Origin: Rhodocyclaceae bacterium
Lineage (GTDB): Bacteria; Pseudomonadota; Gammaproteobacteria; Burkholderiales; Rhodocyclaceae
Direction of reading: 5' to 3'
Assembly: GCA_016721505.1 (NCBI GenBank)
Contig: JADKHX010000011.1
Location: forward strand, 98,230 to 162,229
Length of the DNA stretch: 64,000 nucleotides
The notes below the pieces were generated by a model. That model ran no database searches. It saw only the letters and a program-made list of their open reading frames with translations, and was not told where the DNA came from. Below are positions 35,292-43,562 of the stretch, piece by piece (positions within the stretch are counted from its first letter, which is position 1; each line of letters starts with the position of its first letter). Made by a program: the position numbers and the translations under genes.

Positions 35292-36419
35292 TTAGCTACT
35301 AAAAAAATCCTTAACCTTGTCCATCCAGCCTTGCGCTTTAGGGTTGTGGAGTTTCGCATCGCCTTTGCTGATTTCTTCAAACTCAGCGAGCAGTTCGCGT
35401 TGCCGGGTGGTTAGCTTGACAGGGGTTTCAACCACAACATGGCAGTGCAAATCGCCAGGGCCGACTGAGCGTATGCCTTTGATGCCTTTGCCACGTAGGC
35501 GGAAGATTTTTCCGGTTTGCGTTTCGGCTGGAATCTTGAGCCGCGCGCCGCCATCCAAGGTCGGTATTTCGATTTCGCCGCCGAGCGCTGCGGTGGATAT
35601 ACTGATTGGCATTTCACAATGCAGGTCGTCATGGTCGCGCTTGAACACGCCGTGCGGTTTGAGGTGGACTTGGATATACAAATCGCCGCTGGGGCCGCCA
35701 TTGACCCCGGCTTCGCCTTGACCGGTGACGCGTATACGATCGCCTTCGTCGATACCTGAGGGGATTTTGATCGAGTGAGTTTGATGTTGCTTGATGCGCC
35801 CCGAACCTTGGCAGCTGGTGCAGGGGTCAGGGATGTATTTGCCGGTGCCGTGACATTTGGGGCAAGTTTGTTGGATCGAGAAAAAGCCTTGTTGCATACG
35901 CACTTGGCCGTGGCCGGCGCAGGTGGGGCAGGTCTTTGGTTGGCTACCTTTTTTCGCGCCGGTACCGTTGCAAGGCTCACATTCGGCCATGGTCGGGATG
36001 CGAATTTTGGTTTCGGTTCCGCGGGCGGCATCTTCCAAACTAACTTCCAGGTTGTAGCGCAAATCCGAGCCGCGAAACACATTGGAGCGCCCGCCTTGGC
36101 CACCACGACCCTGGCCGAATATGTCACCAAAGATATCGCCAAAAGCATCAGCGAAACCGCCCATACCGGCACCACCAGCGCCTGCTTGCGGGTCGACGCC
36201 AGCGTGACCATATTGGTCATAAGCCGCGCGTTTACTTGCATCCGACAAAATCTCGTAAGCCTCTTTGGCCTCCTTGAATTGATCTTCTGCTTTGGGATTA
36301 TCGGGGTTGCGGTCCGGGTGATATTTCATCGCGAGCTTGCGATAGGACTTTTTAATGTCCTCGTCGCTTGCGTCGCGGTTGATGCCGAGTACTTCGTAGA
36401 AATCGCGTTTTTTGGCCAT
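35292..36419 (-). CDS. dnaJ: chaperone DnaJ (Hsp40)
   Basis: A 375-residue type I J protein that loads substrates onto DnaK. The N-terminal J domain carries MKYHPDRNPDNP, a Gly/Phe-rich stretch follows, then four zinc-binding repeats (CEPCNGTG, CPTCAGHG, CPKCHGTG, CTSCQGSG) and the C-terminal substrate-binding domains. Transcribed after dnaK, 106 bases on. Confidence 0.97.
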   Translation of the reverse strand: MAKKRDFYEVLGINRDASDEDIKKSYRKLAMKYHPDRNPDNPKAEDQFKEAKEAYEILSDASKRAAYDQYGHAGVDPQAGAGGAGMGGFADAFGDIFGDIFGQGRGGQGGRSNVFRGSDLRYNLEVSLEDAARGTETKIRIPTMAECEPCNGTGAKKGSQPKTCPTCAGHGQVRMQQGFFSIQQTCPKCHGTGKYIPDPCTSCQGSGRIKQHQTHSIKIPSGIDEGDRIRVTGQGEAGVNGGPSGDLYIQVHLKPHGVFKRDHDDLHCEMPISISTAALGGEIEIPTLDGGARLKIPAETQTGKIFRLRGKGIKGIRSVGPGDLHCHVVVETPVKLTTRQRELLAEFEEISKGDAKLHNPKAQGWMDKVKDFFSS

Positions 36420-36525
36420 GATGTCGAGCGGAAACTGAAAAGGTTTAGGGCGTGCAAAAGTTCGAACGAAGAATCAGGAATTGCACCCGATTCTCCACCC
36501 GTTCATCGCTCAAAAGCGCAAGTAT

Positions 36526-38466
36526 TTATGCAGACTTCTTCTCATTTACGTCCGTAAATTCCGCGTCGACCACATTGTCGTCGTGTTTGGCATCGTGCGC
36601 TGCTTCGCCGTGTGCTGCGCCAGCACCAGCTGCGGCTGCGGCTGGATCGGCGGCGTACATTTTCTCGCCGAGTTTTTGCGAAGCCGTCATCAGCGCCTGA
36701 GTTTTGGCTTCGATGGTGGCTTTGTCGCTCTCGGCTTTCAGAGCGTCTTCCGCATCTTTAATTGCCGCTTCAATCGCTTCTTTTTCTGCCGCGTCAATCT
36801 TGTCGCCATGTTCGACGAGTGCCTTCTTGATCGAATGCACCATCGCATCGCAACTATTGCGGGTCTCGACCATTTCGTGCGCGAGTTTGTCTTCTTCGGC
36901 GTGGGTAGCAGCGTCTTGCACCATGCGGTTGATTTCTTCCTCGCTCAATCCGGAGTTGGCCTTGATGGTGATTTTGTTTTCTTTACCGGTACCTTTGTCT
37001 TTGGCCGACACATGCAGGATGCCGTTCGCATCGATATCAAAAGTGACTTCGATTTGCGGCATGCCGCGTGGCGAAGGCGGGATGTCGGTGAGGTTGAACT
37101 GACCGAGGCTCTTGTTGCCTTTGGACATTTCACGCTCGCCCTGCAGCACATGAATCGTGACGGCGCTTTGGTTGTCGTCGGCGGTCGAGAAAGTCTGGCT
37201 GGTCTTGGTCGGAATCGTAGTGTTTTTGGCGATGAGTTTGGTCATCACGCCACCCAGCGTTTCGATACCCAATGACAATGGTGACACGTCAAGCAGCAAC
37301 ACGTCTTTGACTTCGCCTTGCAATACCCCGCCTTGAATCGAGGCGCCAATGGCCACCGCTTCATCAGGATTCACGTCACGACGTGGTTCCTTGCCGAAGA
37401 ATTCTTTGACCTTGTCTTGCACCTTAGGCATGCGCGTCATACCGCCAACCAAAATCACGTCGGCGATGTCGCTGACTTTTACGCCGGCATCCTTAATCGC
37501 GGTGCGGCATGGGGCGATGGTGCGCTCAATCAGCTCATCAACCAGCGATTCAAATTTGGCGCGGGTGAGTTTCAGCGTCAAGTGCTTCGGACCGGTGGCA
37601 TCTGCAGTGATATAGGGCAGATTGACCTCGGTTTGCTGGCTTGAAGACAATTCAATCTTGGCTTTTTCGGCCGCGTCTTTGAGACGTTGCAGTGCGAGCA
37701 CGTCGTTTTTCAGATCAACGCCTTGCTCCTTTTTGAATTCAGCAACGATGTAATCGATCAGGCGCTGGTCAAAGTCTTCACCGCCGAGGAAGGTATCGCC
37801 ATTGGTGGACAGCACTTCAAATTGATGCTCGCCGTCAAGCTCGGCGATTTCGATAATCGAGATGTCGAAAGTGCCGCCGCCCAAGTCATACACGGCGATT
37901 TTGCGATCGCCTTCTTGCTTGTCCATGCCGAAAGCCAGTGCCGCAGCGGTTGGCTCATTGATGATCCGTTTGACTTCGAGACCGGCAATGCGACCGGCAT
38001 CTTTGGTCGCTTGGCGTTGGCTATCGTTGAAATACGCAGGGACAGTAATCACTGCTTCGGTGACTTCTTCGCCGAGATAGTCTTCAGCGGTTTTTTTCAT
38101 CTTGCGCAGCACTTCGGCCGAGACTTGGGGCGGAGCCATTTTGTTACCGCGTGCTTCTACCCAGGCGTCGCCGTTGTCGGCTTTGACTATTTTGAAAGGC
38201 ATCATGTTGATGTCTTTTTGCACTTCCTTTTCGTCGAAGCGACGACCGATCAGGCGCTTGACTGCGTAGAGCGTGTTCTTGGGGTTGGTGACTGCTTGGC
38301 GCTTGGCCGAGGCACCGCAAAGGATTTCACCATCTTCGGCGTAGGCGACGATAGATGGCGTGGTGCGTGCGCCTTCGGAGTTTTCGATGACTTTTGGTTT
38401 GCCGTTTTCCATGATGGAAACGCAGCTATTGGTAGTGCCCAAGTCGATGCCGATAATTTTGCCCAT
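36526..38466 (-). CDS. dnaK: chaperone DnaK (Hsp70)
   Basis: A 646-residue Hsp70. IIGIDLGTTNSCVSIMENGK is the N-terminal phosphate loop, IAVYDLGGGTFDISIIEI and ADVILVGGMTRMPKVQ are further ATPase motifs, the linker is DVLLLDVSPLSLGIE, and the tail is Ala/Gly-rich, ending EFTDVNEKKSA. AAAGGAAA precedes the ATG. Preceded by a near-consensus heat-shock promoter. Confidence 0.98.
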   Translation of the reverse strand: MGKIIGIDLGTTNSCVSIMENGKPKVIENSEGARTTPSIVAYAEDGEILCGASAKRQAVTNPKNTLYAVKRLIGRRFDEKEVQKDINMMPFKIVKADNGDAWVEARGNKMAPPQVSAEVLRKMKKTAEDYLGEEVTEAVITVPAYFNDSQRQATKDAGRIAGLEVKRIINEPTAAALAFGMDKQEGDRKIAVYDLGGGTFDISIIEIAELDGEHQFEVLSTNGDTFLGGEDFDQRLIDYIVAEFKKEQGVDLKNDVLALQRLKDAAEKAKIELSSSQQTEVNLPYITADATGPKHLTLKLTRAKFESLVDELIERTIAPCRTAIKDAGVKVSDIADVILVGGMTRMPKVQDKVKEFFGKEPRRDVNPDEAVAIGASIQGGVLQGEVKDVLLLDVSPLSLGIETLGGVMTKLIAKNTTIPTKTSQTFSTADDNQSAVTIHVLQGEREMSKGNKSLGQFNLTDIPPSPRGMPQIEVTFDIDANGILHVSAKDKGTGKENKITIKANSGLSEEEINRMVQDAATHAEEDKLAHEMVETRNSCDAMVHSIKKALVEHGDKIDAAEKEAIEAAIKDAEDALKAESDKATIEAKTQALMTASQKLGEKMYAADPAAAAAGAGAAHGEAAHDAKHDDNVVDAEFTDVNEKKSA

Positions 38467-38509
38467 GGTGATTTCCTTTATCTAAATTTGGTGATGAATG
38501 CTTGATGCG

Positions 38510-38538
38510 TATATGGGGATGCGGGTGGCGGGTTCAAG
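38510..38538 (-). promoter_or_regulatory. sigma-32 heat-shock promoter of dnaK
   Basis: On the minus strand -35 CTTGAAC and -10 CCCCATATA are separated by 13 bases, matching the RpoH consensus almost exactly. It gives dnaK-dnaJ a promoter separate from grpE. The -35 region lies within a stretch that resembles the complement of a tRNA-Leu 3' end. Confidence 0.8.
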
Positions 38539-38566
38539 TCCTGCCCGTGTTTGTCTCGGTGGTGAG

Positions 38567-39154
38567 CTATTCCGCCTTCGCTTTTGAAACCACTACCATC
38601 GCCGAGCGCAGCAAGCGGTCGGCCAGGCTGTAGCCTTTTTGCAGCACGGTCAGCACGGTATTCGGTTCTGTTGCCGGATCGGGTGCTTCGATTTGGCTGA
38701 TGGCTTGGTGTTTGTGTGGGTCGAATTTTTCGCCGAGTGGGGAAATCTCAACCAGCCGGGATTTTTCAAACGCATTGGAGAGTTGGCGTAAGGTGAGTTC
38801 AACACCCGCTTTCAAATTTTCAGCGGACTGGTTTTCGTTAGCCAGCGCCGCTTCCAGGCTGTCTTTTACCGGCAGCAATTCATTGGCGAATTTTTCCACG
38901 GCAAATTTGCGTGCTTTGTCGATATCTTCGGCGGCGCGGCGGCGCACGTTTTCGGTTTCGGCTTTTGCCCGCAGCCACGCATCGTGGTGTTCTTGCGCCT
39001 TGAGTTCCGCCGTCTTGAGCATTTCCTCAAGGCTGGGCATGACGTCGGCTTGGAGTTCGGTGAAAGTTTCGCCGTTCTCACCAGTTGGTGCTGACGGGGC
39101 GCCGTCAATTAAGTCTGCGGCGAGCAAAGTCTCGCCAGTATTGTTTTCCTGCAT
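38567..39154 (-). CDS. grpE: nucleotide exchange factor GrpE
   Basis: A 195-residue partner of DnaK that releases ADP. The long dimerising helix covers about residues 40-100 (AWLRAKAETENVRRRAAEDI); the beta-wing domain has EKFDPHKHQAIS and VLTVLQKGYSLADRLLRSAM. The disordered N-terminus includes a translated copy of the dispersed repeat (DGAPSAPTGE). GAGG precedes the ATG. First gene of grpE-dnaK-dnaJ. Confidence 0.96.
   Translation of the reverse strand: MQENNTGETLLAADLIDGAPSAPTGENGETFTELQADVMPSLEEMLKTAELKAQEHHDAWLRAKAETENVRRRAAEDIDKARKFAVEKFANELLPVKDSLEAALANENQSAENLKAGVELTLRQLSNAFEKSRLVEISPLGEKFDPHKHQAISQIEAPDPATEPNTVLTVLQKGYSLADRLLRSAMVVVSKAKAE
39080..39106 (+). repeat. 27-bp dispersed repeat inside grpE
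   Basis: Reads ACCAGTTGGTGCTGA then CGGGGCGCCGTC, antisense to grpE; somewhat diverged in its second half. Confidence 0.8.
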
Positions 39155-39180
39155 GAATGGCTCCTCAAATAACCCGGCCT

Positions 39181-39209
39181 ATATCAGGGTGACTATTGGC
39201 GTATCAAGC
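39181..39209 (-). promoter_or_regulatory. possible sigma-32 promoter of grpE
   Basis: On the minus strand CTTGATA and, 12 bases later, CCCTGATATA; a weaker match to the RpoH consensus than the dnaK promoter. Confidence 0.4.
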
Positions 39210-39315
39210 CCAGAGAGTAAAAAAATTGCGGTTAGAGCAACCGAAGCGGCAAGCGAGTATCTGCCGCAATTGGAGCCAAGTTAGTTTACGCAGAACTTGC
39301 TACCGGTTTGACACT

Positions 39316-39750
39316 TTAGTTTTGCTGTTTGATCCACTGCGTCAGCGTAGCCGCATTCATCGCGCCAGCCTGGCGTGCGATCTCTTGACCACCGCGAAAT
39401 AGTGCAATGGTTGGGATAGAGCGGATATTGAAGCGCGCCGCCAAGGCTTGCTCGTCTTCGGTGTTGACCTTCGCAAGCCGGTAAGTCGGTTGCAAATCTT
39501 TTGCAACCTGCGCAAATGCAGGCGCCATCATTTTGCACGGCCCGCACCATGGTGCCCAGAAATCAACCACTATCGGGACGTCTGAGCGACCAACATGCCG
39601 GTCAAACGTGGCCGCAGTAAGTGTCACTGGCTCACCGGTAAATAAGGTGCCTTTGCAGCTTCCGCAGGTTGGCTTTTCGCCTAGTCGCGCGTTAGGTACG
39701 CGATTTGGCGCATGGCAATGCGGGCAGACGACGATTTGGTTTTCGCTCAC
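39316..39750 (-). CDS. trxC: thioredoxin 2 TrxC
   Basis: A 144-residue thioredoxin with the N-terminal zinc finger special to TrxC (CPHC and CGSC pairs) and the active site FWAPWCGPCKMMAP, followed by SIPTIALFRGG. It reduces disulfides and helps in oxidative stress. The start is GTG at 39750, with GAGGA 10 bases upstream. Confidence 0.95.
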   Translation of the reverse strand: MSENQIVVCPHCHAPNRVPNARLGEKPTCGSCKGTLFTGEPVTLTAATFDRHVGRSDVPIVVDFWAPWCGPCKMMAPAFAQVAKDLQPTYRLAKVNTEDEQALAARFNIRSIPTIALFRGGQEIARQAGAMNAATLTQWIKQQN

Positions 39751-39897
39751 GGCAATTCCTCAATGGATACTCACTGAGATTGAGCCGGCAGCGACGAAAT
39801 CAAGAGGGATGAAGTTTGTGGCGTGTGTTGCCGTCGCAAAGGTCTCCAGCGGCAACATCTTTTTACGGCACAATGTCTGATTCGAGCGAGGATCTGC

Positions 39898-40796
39898 ATG
39901 GTGCAATCACTTAAATCACGAATCTTTTACTACTTGGTCAAACGTCAATTGGCGGCCTTGAGAAGGCAAAATTTGCCGATCGCTGAATTCCGCTTGGCAC
40001 GTGAGTCTGCGGCCACCAAACTGTTCACACTGCCGCCAAATGTCACCGTCGAAGCCACGCAAGTCGCCGGATGCAAGGCCGAATGGTTGCGACCGACCAA
40101 GCCGGTGGGCGAGGGCGTCGTGCTTTATTTACATGGTGGTGCTTATTCGAGTGGCTCCTGCATAACCCATCGGACGATTGCGGCGCGCATCGCAGCTGCA
40201 AGCGGCCGTGCAACGCTGATTATTGACTATCGTTTGGCTCCTGAACATCCTTTTCCTGCCGGGCTAGATGATGCCTTGGCGGTGTATCAAGCGCTGGTCG
40301 AAAGCGGAAAAACGCCGCTTGCACTGGCCGGCGATTCGGCGGGCGGCGGGCTGGCCTTGGCGTTGGTACAGCGCCTACGAGATCAAGCGCTGGCCATGCC
40401 GCTTGCCCTGGCACTGATGTCGCCATGGACTGATTTAACCCATTCGAGTGAGACGCATCAGACCAAAGCTAGTGTTGATCCGTATTTTCCGACGCCCGAG
40501 CGGCTGGTGGCATCGGCGCGCGCCTACGCCGGTGCAACACCATTGACCCATCCGATGATCTCGCCGCACTATGCCGACTTAAGTGGATTTCCGCCAATGC
40601 TGATCCACGTTGGCGAACACGAAACCTGCTAAATGATTCGATCTGGCTTGCACAGCGGGTGCACGCAGCGGGTGGTGCTGCGCAGTTGAAAGTTTGGCAT
40701 GGCATGTGGCATGTGTGGCAAGCACTTGGCGGAAAAATGCGCGAGGCCGACGAGTCAATTGCAGAGCTTGGCGAGTTCTTACGAGAGCAGTTTTAA
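39898..40796 (+). CDS. alpha/beta hydrolase (HSL-type esterase), frameshifted
   Basis: A carboxylester hydrolase of the hormone-sensitive-lipase type. YLHGGAYSSGS is the oxyanion-hole HGG motif and LAGDSAGGGLAL the nucleophile elbow. The frame ends early at 40632 after HVGEHETC, but loss of one C in the run at about 40625 explains this: the next frame continues ETLLNDSIWLAQRVHAAGG and LKVWHGMWHVWQALGG, bearing the expected catalytic histidine, to a stop at 40794-40796. Either a recent null mutation or a sequence error. The start at 39898 has GAGGA upstream. It converges with and overlaps the next gene by 4 bases. Confidence 0.8.
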
Positions 40797-42001
40797 AGCC
40801 GACCCGCCAGTCGAATTGCTTCATCGCCCAAGTCAAACAATAAATTCATTGCTGCACCCCAGCGCTGTAAGGCATCGACGGTGCTCAGTCCGTTGACCTG
40901 CGCCAAGTTGTCCAAGCCAGAGATTTCGCCGCGTTCGTTGGCTTGCAGGCAGCCTTGTAACCACATCACGCCAAATGGCGCGTAACGCAAACAGGCTGCG
41001 GCAGCGTAGGCAAAACGAACGCCGTCAGCATTGCCGCGCCAGCCAGCTTGACGCAAGGCATCGAGGTAGCTATTGGTAGCAGCGGCGCAATAATCCTTTG
41101 CCTCGTTCCTGGCGACATACTGTTTGAATAAATTGCCGCCGACTTGAGTACCGAGGTCTTCGCCAATCGCTGCGAGTCCGAGGAAAGACCAGTCTATTGC
41201 GGTGGTTTTGGCTGCGCCGAGCGCGCCGACCGCGGCGAACAAATTCGCCCGATGACTGTCTTGATGACTCAGGGTTTGCGTTTGTTGCGCAAGCAAATCG
41301 CAAAGTGTATCGGCATGCTTGAGCAAGTGCCGCAGACGCGCGTCGGTGCCAGGCGGGAATGCCGTTTGCACAAATCGCGTTGACCAAAAGCTGGCGTCGG
41401 ACGCGGTGCTATTCATCCCCCAATCGTTTAACGAGGCAAGCCATTTTCTAAGGTGTTGTGTTGATAGCCAACGCGCCTCATCCGGCGATGGTTTATATCC
41501 CGTGTGCGTACCATTGAATTCACCGAAATGTCGTGCGGCAAGGAGGTGGCGCTCGACAGTCCAGGTCTGCTGCGAGTCGTCGCCAAGGTCTTGCAGCCAT
41601 ATCCAAACGGCAGTCGGCGCAGGTTCGGTCACGGCATAACATTTGGCCGGCACCAAGCCACCGTACGATCCATCAAGCAAGCCGGATTGAAAGGCAAGCG
41701 CTTCACGTTTCCAATAATTCCAATCACTCGGTGCATCCACATAGCCCCTGCCATTACCGCCAAGATCAAGCCAATGAATCTGCTTAAGGATCAGCGACCA
41801 AGGCTTCAGCACACCGTTGCTACGCGCCTTGCCAGCGAAACGAAATATGCCGTTGGTGACAGGATTGACGCCATAAAGTGGCAACCGCGTGTATGACCAA
41901 TCGAGCAATTCCGCATGCGCATCAGCAAGCACTTGGCGCACCAGTGGCGCCAGCACTTGCGAGGTAACTACGAAATCTTGGCGCGCTTCTGGTGTGGTCA
42001 T
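40793..42001 (-). CDS. aminoglycoside-phosphotransferase-like kinase family protein
   Basis: A 402-residue protein with the phosphotransferase (APH/choline-kinase fold) signature: TLSHQDSHRANLFA matches the catalytic HxDxxxxN loop and TTAIDWSFLG the metal-binding aspartate; SLILKQIHW may hold the ATP-binding lysine. Substrate unknown; members phosphorylate small molecules of many kinds, so an antibiotic-resistance role should not be assumed. The ATG at 42001 is preferred because the upstream reading runs into a repeat element. Confidence 0.65.
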   Translation of the reverse strand: MTTPEARQDFVVTSQVLAPLVRQVLADAHAELLDWSYTRLPLYGVNPVTNGIFRFAGKARSNGVLKPWSLILKQIHWLDLGGNGRGYVDAPSDWNYWKREALAFQSGLLDGSYGGLVPAKCYAVTEPAPTAVWIWLQDLGDDSQQTWTVERHLLAARHFGEFNGTHTGYKPSPDEARWLSTQHLRKWLASLNDWGMNSTASDASFWSTRFVQTAFPPGTDARLRHLLKHADTLCDLLAQQTQTLSHQDSHRANLFAAVGALGAAKTTAIDWSFLGLAAIGEDLGTQVGGNLFKQYVARNEAKDYCAAATNSYLDALRQAGWRGNADGVRFAYAAAACLRYAPFGVMWLQGCLQANERGEISGLDNLAQVNGLSTVDALQRWGAAMNLLFDLGDEAIRLAGRL

Positions 42002-42019
42002 TTTGATGGCGGCGGAGCA

Positions 42020-42104
42020 GGGGTTTCGCAAAGCACTGCTTTGCGTCTGTGCAGCGGGTCGGCTGTACTAAGCCGACACTGCACACCAGTACCAACTGGC
42101 GAAA
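42020..42104 (-). repeat. long form of dispersed repeat (copy B)
   Basis: The best-kept long copy. On the minus strand TTCGCCAGTTGGTACTGG leads to hairpin GTCGGCT-TAGTAC-AGCCGAC (42058-42077), then hairpin GCAAAGC-AGT-GCTTTGC and CGAAACCCC. It starts 3 bases after the stop of the GFA gene, in the sense direction. Confidence 0.85.
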
Positions 42105-42106
42105 TA

Positions 42107-42511
42107 CTATTTCCCCACCCGATCCGCCGAATGATTGATGCCATCACCGGTCGGCACATCACCCAGCAGGAAGGGATTAACGCCTTCCAAACAGGCCACG
42201 TTGTAACTAAATTGATGCGGATTTGAGCGCCGCTGATGATGGGTATAGATGCCACAAATCGAACAAAAATAATGCTTCGCTGTCCGCGTGTTGAACTGGT
42301 ACAAACGCAAAACTTCTTGCCCTTTAACAACCATCAGATCGGCGAGCAATACCCGCGCCACAATCGCGCCACGCCGCGCGCACATTGAACAATTGCAGCG
42401 GCCAGGATCGACAATCCCATCAGGCAAATCCAACTCGATTTCCACCGCACCACAGTGGCAAGTCGCACGGTGCTTAGGCAGGATTTTGGTGTCGCCAACT
42501 TGTTTAATCAT
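42107..42511 (-). CDS. GFA family (CENP-V/Gfa-like) zinc protein
   Basis: A 134-residue member of the glutathione-dependent formaldehyde-activating-like family. Zinc ligands lie in ATCHCGAVE, RCNCSMCARRG and YFCSICGIYTHHQRR. Most family members have no proven activity. A second, separate GFA gene lies at 55223-55633. A structured repeat follows its stop codon directly. Confidence 0.88.
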   Translation of the reverse strand: MIKQVGDTKILPKHRATCHCGAVEIELDLPDGIVDPGRCNCSMCARRGAIVARVLLADLMVVKGQEVLRLYQFNTRTAKHYFCSICGIYTHHQRRSNPHQFSYNVACLEGVNPFLLGDVPTGDGINHSADRVGK

Positions 42512-42554
42512 TTGAGCTTATCTCCGATGACTAGCAGTTGATATAAGTGTTTTT

Positions 42555-42947
42555 TTAAAGCGTGGAATTTTCGCGTGTCGCGAGAAGATAGGCCGCAAAT
42601 ATCAGTATGGCGATGGTATCGAATACCAAGGCCGGCGCAGCAACCGGCAGGAATGCTTGCCCGTGAATTAGTATCAGCGAAATGAAAATTGATTTACTGA
42701 CGATAGCAAGCGTAAGCACCAAGCGACGATAAATCGGCACATAGGCTGCATAGATCACCAACACACCAATGAGACCAATCAGCGCACCCCAATTGCGCAC
42801 CACGATTTCCGCCACGGGGCCGTTGATTGATGCACCAAAGTTTTGTAGCAGTGCAGCCTGTGGAGCGATGGTCGCATAAAACATAGTGCAGGTCAGTGCG
42901 CCAATTATCACCATAATCCATTTCATTTTTGTCACGATTAAATTCAT
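42555..42947 (-). CDS. small four-helix membrane protein, unknown
   Basis: A 130-residue hydrophobic protein with four predicted membrane segments (WIMVIIGALTCTMFYATIA, WGALIGLIGVLVIYAAYV, LTLAIVSKSIFISLILI and FDTIAILIFAAYLLA). No family is recognised with confidence. An ATG seven codons in (MKWIMVI) is a possible start. It lies between a GFA gene and an acetyltransferase gene, all on the minus strand. Confidence 0.65.
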   Translation of the reverse strand: MNLIVTKMKWIMVIIGALTCTMFYATIAPQAALLQNFGASINGPVAEIVVRNWGALIGLIGVLVIYAAYVPIYRRLVLTLAIVSKSIFISLILIHGQAFLPVAAPALVFDTIAILIFAAYLLATRENSTL

Positions 42948-42981
42948 TGTCGGCTCTCAGCTTAGGGTTAGATGATGTTTT

Positions 42982-43008
42982 ACGGCGTGTGGCCAGCACC
43001 AACTGATG
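42982..43008 (-). repeat. 27-bp dispersed repeat after GNAT gene
   Basis: On the minus strand reads CATCAGTTGGTGCTGG then CCACACGCCGT, beginning 1 base after the stop of the acetyltransferase gene in the sense direction. Confidence 0.9.
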
Positions 43009-43009
43009 A

Positions 43010-43531
43010 CTACGCTTCGGGTCGCTTCAGCGAAGGCTGCTTCGGATGCAGGCGTGCCATTGCGAAGACGTCGGCGTACACCCCATCGCGTAGTGCGTAA
43101 GCGACGTGTGTGCCTTCGGTAACGAAGCCGAATTTTTTGTACAGACGCTGCGCCGGTTCGTTGTCGGTGAAAACGGTGAGTTCGAGTCGTAGCAAGTTGA
43201 GCCAGTTGTCGGCTTGGTCTATCAGCGCGGCCATTAGTGCGCTACCGACGCCGAGGTTGTGATACTGATCATGGACGGCCATGCCGATGTGAGCGGCATG
43301 CGCGCGACGGCGGCGCGCAGTCATATGGAGCCCGGCGTTGCCCACCAATTTGCCGTCAACCAAAGCCACCAAAAGCACAAATTCGGTAGACGTTTTTGTC
43401 AGCCGATCGCGCCACATTTCGGCTGATGGATAGGGGATTTGCAAGGTGCCGCTGGTGGCTTTTGGTTGCGCGAAAGTTTCTTGTATTGCGGCAAAATCAC
43501 TCGGCTCGGCGTGGCGAATTTTTAATTCCAT
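43010..43531 (-). CDS. GNAT family N-acetyltransferase
   Basis: A 173-residue acetyl-CoA-dependent acetyltransferase. IGMAVHDQYHNLGVGSALM is the acetyl-CoA loop (motif A), LELTVFTDNEPAQRLYKKFGF the following helix. Substrate unknown. The start at 43531 (MELKIRHAEPSDF) is chosen because it is the normal GNAT N-terminus and has AAGGA upstream; the frame stays open to 43732 by overlap with hemH. Confidence 0.87.
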   Translation of the reverse strand: MELKIRHAEPSDFAAIQETFAQPKATSGTLQIPYPSAEMWRDRLTKTSTEFVLLVALVDGKLVGNAGLHMTARRRRAHAAHIGMAVHDQYHNLGVGSALMAALIDQADNWLNLLRLELTVFTDNEPAQRLYKKFGFVTEGTHVAYALRDGVYADVFAMARLHPKQPSLKRPEA

Positions 43532-43562
43532 GAAGTGAAATCCTTGTTTCGTATGCCCGGCT

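Noticed and set aside
38528..38551. Attachment site or integrated-element scar from tRNA-Leu
   Set aside because: No integrase gene lies nearby, the sequence between it and the tRNA is ordinary dnaJ-dnaK, and the match coincides with a functional-looking promoter.
39155..39315. CIRCE operator for HrcA upstream of grpE
   Set aside because: No TTAGCACTC/GAGTGCTAA pair is seen here or before dnaK and dnaJ; the visible signals are of the sigma-32 type.
40793..42001. Antibiotic resistance kinase
   Set aside because: Only the general phosphotransferase fold motifs are visible; nothing points to an aminoglycoside substrate.
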